From Ilumatobacteraceae bacterium (GTDB taxonomy: Bacteria; Actinomycetota; Acidimicrobiia; Acidimicrobiales; Ilumatobacteraceae), in the NCBI GenBank assembly GCA_007117775.1, contig SKFX01000040.1:1-16381 (forward strand): DNA of 16,381 nt, in the 5' to 3' direction. Both the position numbers and the translations under genes were made by a program. Shown here one piece after another: positions 1 to 6,790 of this stretch. Below the pieces are notes generated by a model that worked only from the letters and a program-made list of their open reading frames with translations, was not told the origin of the DNA and ran no database searches. Every line of letters starts with the position of its first letter. Within the stretch, counting starts at the first letter, position 1.

Positions 1-1517
1 GTCACCACCTGCACCTTGGCCGTCGGCAGGACGCGCACTGTGGCGGCCTCCCAGCCGCCGGCACCATAGTTCAGCGATGCCAGGACCCGCGACGGGGCCA
101 GACCGCACATCTCGAAATACGACGAGACTCCGATCCCGAGGCGCTTGGTGGCACCTTCGGTGTTCTGGGTGGCCTGGCGGGCGCGCAGCTCGTCATAGCC
201 GAGCATCTCGGCGGCCTTGGTCGCGGCGAGGTCATGGTCGCCCGAGTCATACACCAACCCGGTGAATGCCTCGTAGGGATACGCCTCGGTCGGAATGAAG
301 TTGCGTCGACGCAGCTCGAGCGGATCGACGCCGACCTCAGCGGCCAGGGCGTCCATGGCCCGCTCGATGGCGAAGGTGGCCTCGGGCCGGCCGGCGCCGC
401 GGTAGGCGTCGGTCGGGGTCATGGTGGTGAACACCCCGGTACAGGAGAAGTCGTACGCCTTGGGCAGTTCGTACACCCCGGCATACAAGAACGCCCCGAG
501 GATCGGGATGCCCGGTGTCACGAGCTGCAGATAGGCGCCCATATCTGCCAAGAGCCGGACCCGTACGGCGGTGAGGCGACCGTTCTCATCGGCGGCGAGT
601 TCGATGTTCTGGATCTGGCCGCGGCCGTGGATGGTGGCCATGGAGTTCTCTGAACGCTCCTCGTTCCAGCGCACGGGCACACCATGTTTGATCGACAGCG
701 CCATACACAGCAGTTCCTCGGCATAGACGTTCAGCTTGGAGCCGAACCCACCGCCGACCGCCGGTGCGACGACGCGCACCTGGTGTTCGGGGATGCCGAG
801 TGTGATGGCGGCCATCACCTTCAAGATGTGGGGCACCTGCGTCGAGGAGTACAAGGTGAGATCGCCACCGAAGGGCTGGGGCATCGCGAGCACGGCGCGC
901 GGCTCCATCGCCATCGGCAAGAGGCGCTGTTGGACGTAACGCTCGCTCACGGTGTAGGTCGCAGCGGCGAATGCGGCATCGACATCGCCCGGGTTCTCCT
1001 CGACGAGCAGATTCCAGGTGTACGACGAGTTGGTGCCGAGATCGGTGTGGATCACCACCGAGTCCGAGACCGCCTCCTCGAGGTCCACCACCGCCGGCAG
1101 GGCGTCGTAGCCGACGTCGATCAATTCGAGTGCATCGCGGGCCACCGCATCGGAAGTGGCCAGCACACAGGCCACGCCGTCACCGGCATAACAGACCTTG
1201 TCGGTGGCGAGCGGATAGTGCGCCGGGTTCTTCATCTCCTCGGTCACCGGCCAGGCACACGGCATCGGCGACGCCCACGCCTCAGCGAGATCGGCACCGG
1301 TGTAGACCGCCACCACGCCGTCGAGCGCCGCCGCGGCCGAGGTGTCGATCGAGGTGATATGCGCATGGGCGTACGGACTGCGCAGCACTGCGAGGTGCAA
1401 TGCGCCCGGTACGGCCATGTCGTTGGTGTACTTGGCCTCACCGGTCAACAGCGCCGGATCTTCGCGGCGCAGTAGGCGTTGCCCCAGAACGCCCGTCGTG
1501 GTTTCAGTGGTCGTCAT
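1..1517 (-). CDS. Molybdenum hydroxylase large subunit, form II CoxL-like (partial, 3' end off the left edge)
   Basis: This is the molybdopterin (MCD)-binding catalytic subunit of the xanthine dehydrogenase/CO dehydrogenase family. The frame is open from ATG at 1517 to the window edge, giving 505 residues; such proteins are usually about 760-800, so roughly the last third is missing, including the catalytic GVGE region. Visible motifs are the N-terminal start typical of the family (GQRLLRREDPALLTG, residues 11-25), GGGFG at 255-259 (cofactor binding), and AYRGAGR at 371-377, which replaces the AYRCSFR loop of genuine (form I) CO dehydrogenase. A CGLAPS segment lies at 471-476. The start is preceded by GGGGG at a 7-nt spacing. 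It lies 104 nt downstream of the [2Fe-2S] subunit gene, the S-L order of form II operons, so the FAD subunit gene probably follows beyond the edge. Known family members hydroxylate purines, aldehydes, N-heterocycles or similar compounds; the substrate here cannot be read from the sequence. The family call is firm, the substrate unknown. Confidence 0.93.
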   Translation of the reverse strand, partial: MTTTETTTGVLGQRLLRREDPALLTGEAKYTNDMAVPGALHLAVLRSPYAHAHITSIDTSAAAALDGVVAVYTGADLAEAWASPMPCAWPVTEEMKNPAHYPLATDKVCYAGDGVACVLATSDAVARDALELIDVGYDALPAVVDLEEAVSDSVVIHTDLGTNSSYTWNLLVEENPGDVDAAFAAATYTVSERYVQQRLLPMAMEPRAVLAMPQPFGGDLTLYSSTQVPHILKVMAAITLGIPEHQVRVVAPAVGGGFGSKLNVYAEELLCMALSIKHGVPVRWNEERSENSMATIHGRGQIQNIELAADENGRLTAVRVRLLADMGAYLQLVTPGIPILGAFLYAGVYELPKAYDFSCTGVFTTMTPTDAYRGAGRPEATFAIERAMDALAAEVGVDPLELRRRNFIPTEAYPYEAFTGLVYDSGDHDLAATKAAEMLGYDELRARQATQNTEGATKRLGIGVSSYFEMCGLAPSRVLASLNYGAGGWEAATVRVLPTAKVQVV

Positions 1518-1621
1518 GTCAGGACCCCCATCCCGTCGTGGTGACGAATCGTGTTCTCAGTTGTCGTGTGTCGTTCCCGACCGCGGTGGACGCGATCGAT
1601 CTGGTGGCGGCTGAGTTCTGC

Positions 1622-2080
<459 letters not shown>

Positions 2081-2255
2081 GAGATGACCCCCTTCATGCT
2101 CTGTGGTTCCGGTCGTGCCCGGAGCCGTCTCTCTATCATGCCTCATCTGAGACCCCTGCGAGAACGCCGGGTGCCCGTGGGTGCAAAGGGGCTGGATATC
2201 GGGCTGATCGGGGTGCGGCTGAGCCCGCCAGCGCCCGAGGTCAGCTCGTGGTCCG
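2081..2255 (-). other. Intergenic gap upstream of the small subunit gene
   Basis: This 175-nt space is the longest non-coding gap in the window and the natural place for a promoter of the molybdenum hydroxylase pair. I see no convincing -35/-10 pair. A short inverted repeat (CGGGCT at 2200-2205 and AGCCCG at 2222-2227) has a 16-nt loop and no following T run, so it is not a clear terminator. The repeated GGGTGC words near 2170-2185 may be chance in GC-rich DNA. Confidence 0.3.
2088..2095 (-). promoter_or_regulatory. Ribosome binding site of the small subunit gene
   Basis: On the minus strand the sequence GAAGGGGG stands 7 nt before the GTG at 2080. It decides the choice of the GTG start over the upstream ATG at 2146, whose extra residues are not shared with the family. 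Confidence 0.6.
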
Positions 2256-2711
2256 TCAGCTGATCAGGCGGACCAGGTCGAAGATGATGAGGCCGACCAT
2301 GAAGGCGATCACCACTGCGCCGAGCACCGTGTACGCCCAGCGCTTGGAGTGGTCCGCGCGCCAGAAGCGTCGGACGCTGTAGACGATGGCCACGATGGCG
2401 AGCAGGCCGATACCGATGCTGAGCGCCGGCCCGACCCCGGTGGCCAACCCGACGGCAGGCAACACGAAAGGCAACACCAGATACATCAGCACACATCGCA
2501 CCGACGCCACCGCGATCGAGGTCTGGAAGGCTTTGCGGGCAGCGGTCGGACTGTCGTCGAGGCCGTCGACGGGCAGGCGCAGCACTCGACGCATGAAGCG
2601 ATCCGCGGGGGCGTTGGATCGCGGCGCCGGAGCCGGATCACACAGGGTGTGCTGGCCACCGCAGGCGTCGAGCGAGGCGGTCTCAGATGGGGAGGTGGCG
2701 TCGGTCGTCAT
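2256..2711 (-). CDS. Small three-helix membrane protein of unknown function
   Basis: I do not recognise a family. The 151-residue protein has a polar N-terminal tail (1-60) followed by three likely membrane segments at about 66-89, 95-113 and 127-147, with basic clusters at 40-45 and 114-124 between and before them. The tail contains a close Cys/His group, C17, H21 and C24, and a Pro/Ala-rich stretch (26-36). The start ATG overlaps the stop of the HAD phosphatase gene by 4 bp (ATGA), so translation is probably coupled and the gene is the last member of the exporter operon. A role as an accessory to the transporter is possible but rests only on position. Confidence 0.75.
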   Translation of the reverse strand: MTTDATSPSETASLDACGGQHTLCDPAPAPRSNAPADRFMRRVLRLPVDGLDDSPTAARKAFQTSIAVASVRCVLMYLVLPFVLPAVGLATGVGPALSIGIGLLAIVAIVYSVRRFWRADHSKRWAYTVLGAVVIAFMVGLIIFDLVRLIS

Positions 2712-3400
2712 CGGTCGTCATCGAAACGGTAGGGCGCTGCGACGAGGTCCACAACGCGGCTCGGATGCTCGGCGAGCACCACCGCTCCGGCGGTGAGCAG
2801 CTCGGTCTCAGAACCGTACCCCCAGGTCACCCCGATACAGGGGATCCGATGGCGCAGCGCCCCGCCGACATCATGCTCTCGATCGCCGACCATGATGACA
2901 TGGTCGCCGAGATCGGGCAGTTCAGCGGGGATGCCGAGCTGGTGCAGACAATGGCCGATGATCTGGGCCTTGAGACGTCGCTCGGATGTCAACGTGGCAC
3001 CGGCGAGGACCTCAAAGGAGTCGCTGAGGCCGAGGTAGTCAACGACGCGCGTCGCACTGCGCTCGGGTTTCGCGGTTGCGATCGCCAGTACGTAGCCGGC
3101 GGCGCGCAGGCCCTCGAGCATCTCGATGACACCGTCGTAGATGCTGACCTCATAGAGGCCGGTGTCCTCATAGCGCTCGCGGTAGCGGGCGATAACGCGG
3201 ACCAGGGCATCGTCGGGGATGCCGATCGAGGGCAGACCCAACTCGAGTGGCGGGCCGATCACCGAGCGGGCCTCGGCATCGGAGGGTGGATCGAAACCCT
3301 CCTCGGCGAAGGCCCATTTCAACGATGAGATGATTCCGGGTTCTGAGTCGGCCAGTGTGCCATCGAGATCGAGTAGCACATGGGTGCGATCGGTTCCCAC
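2708..3400 (-). CDS. HAD-superfamily phosphatase, phosphoglycolate phosphatase-like
   Basis: Probable small-molecule phosphohydrolase with all four HAD motifs: motif I DLDGTLADSE with nucleophile Asp11 and acid/base Asp13, motif II Thr109 (IATAKPE), motif III Lys144, and motif IV GDREHD with Asp173 and Asp177. The helical cap occupies about residues 17-85. The 230-residue length with the GTG start at 3400 fits the phosphoglycolate phosphatase/5'-nucleotidase-like branch. The frame is open further upstream, but that part lies inside the permease gene, and GTG 3400 is 11 nt after the permease stop and leaves a short N-terminus before motif I; the ribosome binding site is weak, so the start is less sure than the family. 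The stop overlaps the next gene (ATGA). The substrate is unknown; true phosphoglycolate phosphatase is one option, dephosphorylation of something linked to the transporter another. Confidence 0.88.
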   Translation of the reverse strand: MGTDRTHVLLDLDGTLADSEPGIISSLKWAFAEEGFDPPSDAEARSVIGPPLELGLPSIGIPDDALVRVIARYRERYEDTGLYEVSIYDGVIEMLEGLRAAGYVLAIATAKPERSATRVVDYLGLSDSFEVLAGATLTSERRLKAQIIGHCLHQLGIPAELPDLGDHVIMVGDREHDVGGALRHRIPCIGVTWGYGSETELLTAGAVVLAEHPSRVVDLVAAPYRFDDDR

Positions 3401-3411
3401 GGTCCCGAACG

Positions 3412-4257
3412 CTACCGGCTGAGGCGGCGCAGGCCCCGATCCGCGAATCCCATCGCCACCGCAGCGAGCAGCACCAGCGCCACGAGGCCCACCCACGGAC
3501 GCTCCACCGTGCCGGGTTCGACGAAACCGATCCGAGCCAGGTCGATCACGGGGGTGAACGGATTGACCCGGGCCACGTAGTACAGCCAGCCGGTCATGAT
3601 CGACAACGGCGCCTGCGCCGATGTCAAAAACAGCGCCAGAAACAATCCCAACTGCATGAACGCAGATGCCCGCATATCGCCGAAGCGGTAGGCGAGGCCG
3701 AGGCCCCATCCGGTGCCGACCACCGAGACACCGAGTCCGACGACGATCAATGCCGCGAGTCCGAACAGCCCACCGGTGAGCCGCGCCCCGAGTGCGAGTC
3801 CGGTGCCGATGACGATCACCATCAGGATCAATGTGCGCACCCAGACCCCGAACAACGGGCCGAGTAACAGCGCTCGGCGGCTCACCGGCGCCATGCGCAA
3901 CCGGTCATAGAAGCCGCTCTCGAGATCGCGAACCGTCGAGAACCCGATACCGATCCCGGCGAACGATGCTCCCATCACCACCGCGAGCGGCATGAACCAG
4001 TTGATCGACCGATCGGTCGGGAATCCGGGGACCTGGGTGATGGCGAAGAACGTCCCGGAGAATGCGATCGACTGCACGAGCGGCATCATGAGTGCCGGCA
4101 GGAACGCGCTCGGGAGGCGTCGAATATTGCGCAGATTGCGCACCGCGAGCCCGAGCGCGCTCGCCACCAACGCCCCACTGCCGACACCGCGTGGTACCGC
4201 GGTCGTGCTCGCAGTGCCCGCAGCCATCGCAGTGTCGTCGAGTCGCTCCACGGTCAT
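3412..4257 (-). CDS. ABC-2 type transporter permease (DrrB/DrrC-like), second permease
   Basis: Membrane subunit of an ABC-2 exporter, 281 residues. An N-terminal cytoplasmic tail (about 1-45) is followed by roughly six hydrophobic segments near 52-73, 88-108, 132-155, 163-190, 198-222 and 255-272. The coupling segment STVRDLESGFYDRLRMAPVS (107-126) is the characteristic ABC-2 signature, seen in the drug/lipid exporters DrrB/DrrC and in polysaccharide exporters. The ATG start at 4257 overlaps the stop of the first permease by 4 bp. With the first permease, which has the same length, and one ATPase gene it should form a heterodimeric-permease exporter. The substrate is not evident; these systems export drugs, lipids or natural products in actinobacteria. 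Confidence 0.92.
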   Translation of the reverse strand: MTVERLDDTAMAAGTASTTAVPRGVGSGALVASALGLAVRNLRNIRRLPSAFLPALMMPLVQSIAFSGTFFAITQVPGFPTDRSINWFMPLAVVMGASFAGIGIGFSTVRDLESGFYDRLRMAPVSRRALLLGPLFGVWVRTLILMVIVIGTGLALGARLTGGLFGLAALIVVGLGVSVVGTGWGLGLAYRFGDMRASAFMQLGLFLALFLTSAQAPLSIMTGWLYYVARVNPFTPVIDLARIGFVEPGTVERPWVGLVALVLLAAVAMGFADRGLRRLSR

Positions 4258-5099
4258 GGTTTCACCAGCCGGCGGTTGAGGGCCCGCAGCGCCATCGTCA
4301 CCGTGACCAGTGCAGCCAGCCCGGAGATCACCATCAGCCGCACGACCGCGCCGAGCGACAGCGCCTCGATGGTCAGGTCCCTGAATGCCTCGACGAGATA
4401 GCTGATCGGGTTCGCATCGGCGAGGCGGCGGTAGACACCCGTCATCGTCTGGCGGGGGAAGAACGCGCTCGAGAAGAACAATAAGACGAACAGCAGCGGG
4501 AACGATCCTTGGACCGCCTCGGGTGACCCGGTGCGCAGCGCCATGATCGACAGCAGCGCCCCGACGGCCAATGCGGTCAACACACCACCGAGAACCATCA
4601 CCGCCGCACCCAGCACACCGGACTGGATGCGCAGGCCGAAGGGCAACAGCACGGCGATGAAGATGATGGTCTGCACACCACCGAAGGCCATCGCGCCGGC
4701 CAATCGGCCGATCAGGATGCTCGAACGCGATGTCGGGGTGGTCAACAGCCGATCGAAGAACCCGTTGTCGATATCGGTCGCCAGCGCGGTCGCTCCGGTG
4801 ATCGAACCGAACAGCACGCCCTGGATGATGGTGCCCGCCAAGGCGAAATCGAGGAATGACTGCACCGGCGGAAACCCGGGCAGGTCGATGGCTTGACTGA
4901 ACGATGAGGTGCCGAGGGCGGCGAAGAACAGCGGGAAGACCAACGATGGCACCACGAGCGCGGGCTGGCGCAGAAAGGCGGTGATCGAACGCGATGACAT
5001 CGCAGCGGTCTGGGCCCACAGCGACTGGCGTCGTTCGGATCTGGCGATCGTGATCGTCATGGCTGGGTCATCGCGATGGCTGGTCACATCGGTGCTCAT
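4254..5099 (-). CDS. ABC-2 type transporter permease (DrrB-like), first permease
   Basis: A 281-residue membrane subunit. A cytoplasmic N-terminus of about 45 residues is followed by hydrophobic segments near 46-64, 85-107, 133-154, 160-187, 200-215 and 247-272. The ABC-2 coupling motif reads ATDIDNGFFDRLLTTPTSR (107-125), and a second typical segment, ANPISYLVEAFRDL, lies at 229-242 before the last helix. The start overlaps the ATPase stop and the stop overlaps the next permease start, both as ATGA, so the three subunits are made together. It is clearly diverged from its neighbour permease, so this is a heterodimer rather than a recent duplication. Substrate unknown. Confidence 0.92.
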   Translation of the reverse strand: MSTDVTSHRDDPAMTITIARSERRQSLWAQTAAMSSRSITAFLRQPALVVPSLVFPLFFAALGTSSFSQAIDLPGFPPVQSFLDFALAGTIIQGVLFGSITGATALATDIDNGFFDRLLTTPTSRSSILIGRLAGAMAFGGVQTIIFIAVLLPFGLRIQSGVLGAAVMVLGGVLTALAVGALLSIMALRTGSPEAVQGSFPLLFVLLFFSSAFFPRQTMTGVYRRLADANPISYLVEAFRDLTIEALSLGAVVRLMVISGLAALVTVTMALRALNRRLVKP

Positions 5100-6142
5100 G
5101 GCTCATCGGTGGCCGCGCCGCCGGTCTCGGCGCCCTCGAGTCGGTAGCCGGTGGCCTCGGCGAAGACATCGTTCAGGCTCGGCTCGCTCAACTCGAGGCG
5201 CTCGACTGCGATACCGGCTTCATCGAGGGCCCGGATGACCGCCGACACCTCGGCGGCGCCAGCGGTCAGCCCGACGCCGAGGGTGCCCTCAGCGGTCGGA
5301 CGCGGATCGCCGAATGCCGCCAGCACCGCACGGGCCTCGTCGGTGCGGGTGGCGTCGACGTCGATGAACAGCGTCGGCGCCCCGACCTCGGCTTTGAGTG
5401 CGGCCGGGTCGCCCTCGCGCACGATCCGCCCGCCGTCGATGATGGCGATGCGATCGGCCAATTGGTCGGCTTCCTCGAGGTATTGGGTGGTCAACAGCAC
5501 GGTGGTGCCGTCATCGTTGAGGCGTTGGATCTCCTCCCACAGCGTCATGCGGCTCATCGGATCCAGCCCGGTCGTCGGCTCATCCAAGAACAGCACCGAG
5601 GGTTCATGGATCAACGACAGCGCAAGATCCAGCCGGCGTCGCATCCCGCCCGAATAGGTACCGACGCGCCGATCGCCAGCGGCGCTGAGACCGACACGCT
5701 CAAGCAACTCACCGGCACGTCGTTTCTGCTGGGAACGCTCGACGCCATAGAGCACCGCCTGGAGCCGCAGCAGTTCGATCCCGGTCATCAGCGGATCGAT
5801 CGCGGCGTCCTGTAATGCCACACCGATACTGCGTCGGACCTGATCGGCCTCGGACACCACGTCATAGCCGGCGACACGGGCGGTGCCTGCGGTGGGTCGC
5901 AGCAGGGTGGTCAGCATCCGCACCGTGGTCGACTTGCCCGCCCCGTTGGGGCCGAGGAAGCCGAAAACCTCACCGGCGCCGACTCTCAGGTCCACACCGT
6001 CCACGGCGCGCACTGCCAACTCACCGGACCCGAAGGTGCGTACCAGGCCCTCGGCCTGGATCGGGGCATCGTCGGCTCCTGGCCCGGTCGCTGTCGTCAT
6101 CGGCGTCACCGGACCAGTCTGGTCGTCGCTGGGCCGGTTCAT
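5096..6142 (-). CDS. ABC transporter ATPase, DrrA-type exporter family
   Basis: Nucleotide-binding subunit powering the two downstream permeases. In the 348-residue form starting at 6142, Walker A is GPNGAGKST (64-72), the Q-loop Gln is 111, the signature is YSGGM (163-167), Walker B is VLFLDEPT (183-190) with Glu188, and the D-loop GLDP follows. The switch position is Gln220 (TTQYLEEAD), as is usual in the DrrA daunorubicin-resistance branch. A C-terminal accessory domain (about 255-330) ends with EPSLNDVF, also typical of DrrA. An ATG at 6157 is in frame, but the ATG at 6142 forms an exact ATGA overlap with the acetyltransferase stop and matches the other junctions, so I chose it. A sticky point is a further in-frame ATG 14 codons in. 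The substrate is unknown. Confidence 0.93.
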   Translation of the reverse strand: MNRPSDDQTGPVTPMTTATGPGADDAPIQAEGLVRTFGSGELAVRAVDGVDLRVGAGEVFGFLGPNGAGKSTTVRMLTTLLRPTAGTARVAGYDVVSEADQVRRSIGVALQDAAIDPLMTGIELLRLQAVLYGVERSQQKRRAGELLERVGLSAAGDRRVGTYSGGMRRRLDLALSLIHEPSVLFLDEPTTGLDPMSRMTLWEEIQRLNDDGTTVLLTTQYLEEADQLADRIAIIDGGRIVREGDPAALKAEVGAPTLFIDVDATRTDEARAVLAAFGDPRPTAEGTLGVGLTAGAAEVSAVIRALDEAGIAVERLELSEPSLNDVFAEATGYRLEGAETGGAATDEP

Positions 6143-6786
6143 GGTCTCGGCCGCCACATCCCCCAGATCGGTGGGCCGCCATCGGGGGAGAACTCGGCAT
6201 GGTCGCCGAATCCGAGCCGGTGGTAGAGCACGCGGCTGCGCGGGCTCGTCGCCTCGAGATAGGCCGCTTCGCCGATCTCGTCGAGATATGCCAGGGTGGC
6301 GCTCAGCAGCGCAGCGCCGAGACCGTGGCCCTGTCGGTCGGGCAACACCCCCGCCGCCAGCAGGTACCAGGCTCGATCGCTCGGATGATGCGGTGCCATC
6401 GCAGCCGATAGCGCACCGAGGCGCTCCACCTCACCATTGAGATCGGCGACGAAGGCTTCACCTTCGCGCTCGAACAGTGTCGTCTCTGGTTCGGCATCGG
6501 GTGGCAGCCACAGCGCCGCGGCGACGGCTCGGCCACCGCAATGGTCACCGTCGCGGATGATCGTGCTGGCACCGCCAGGCAGATAGACGCCGCGTGCCAG
6601 ATACCGCCACAGTGTCGACAGGCGCTGTGGGCGTGTGGCTGGATCCGGGAACACCCAGGCCATCACCGGGTCATCAGCGAATGCCGCGGTCAGGATCGCG
6701 ACGATGTCGTCGAGGTCGTCGGGGCGCGCCGCGGCGGCATCGAAGCCGGGATAGTCCGCCGGGGGGAGGTCGCGGTGAGGGCCCAC
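6139..6786 (-). CDS. GNAT-family N-acetyltransferase
   Basis: Transfers an acyl group from acyl-CoA to an amine, probably in the cytoplasm. In the 215-residue form, an N-terminal alpha/beta part begins at residue 18 (AAARPDDLDDIVAILTAAF), and the acetyl-CoA pyrophosphate loop is RQGHGLG at 151-157 within VLPDRQGHGLGAALL; the closing segment is LYHRLGF (187-193), as in GNAT proteins annotated in actinobacteria. The proposed GTG start at 6786 is 4 nt after the stop of the large subunit gene; the frame continues upstream inside that gene but there codes for low-complexity Arg/Ser/Pro sequence, so it is not real. No good ribosome binding site is seen, consistent with coupled translation. The stop overlaps the ATPase start. 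The acceptor is unknown; its position suggests modification of a compound handled by the neighbouring enzyme or exporter, which is inference. Confidence 0.85.
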   Translation of the reverse strand: MGPHRDLPPADYPGFDAAAARPDDLDDIVAILTAAFADDPVMAWVFPDPATRPQRLSTLWRYLARGVYLPGGASTIIRDGDHCGGRAVAAALWLPPDAEPETTLFEREGEAFVADLNGEVERLGALSAAMAPHHPSDRAWYLLAAGVLPDRQGHGLGAALLSATLAYLDEIGEAAYLEATSPRSRVLYHRLGFGDHAEFSPDGGPPIWGMWRPRP

Positions 6787-6790
6787 TACG

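Noticed and set aside
684..1475. Plus-strand open frame of 263 codons opposite the left large subunit gene
   Set aside because: The minus strand here codes for a continuous CoxL-family protein with GGGFG and an intact N-terminus; the plus frame has no recognisable motif.
1518..1621. A small extra gene or promoter between the small and large subunit genes
   Set aside because: The 104-nt gap holds only a weak palindrome-like CGTC-GTGGT-GACG and no credible open frame or -35/-10 pair.
3401..3709. N-terminal extension of the HAD phosphatase to 333 residues
   Set aside because: The extension lies inside the permease coding region in another frame and has no HAD similarity; motif I begins normally after GTG 3400.
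4254..5019. Long minus-strand frame (start at 5019) that would extend the second permease upstream
   Set aside because: The added part is Arg/Pro/His-rich and out of frame with the first permease gene, which occupies the same bases; the ATG at 4257 with the ATGA overlap explains the start.
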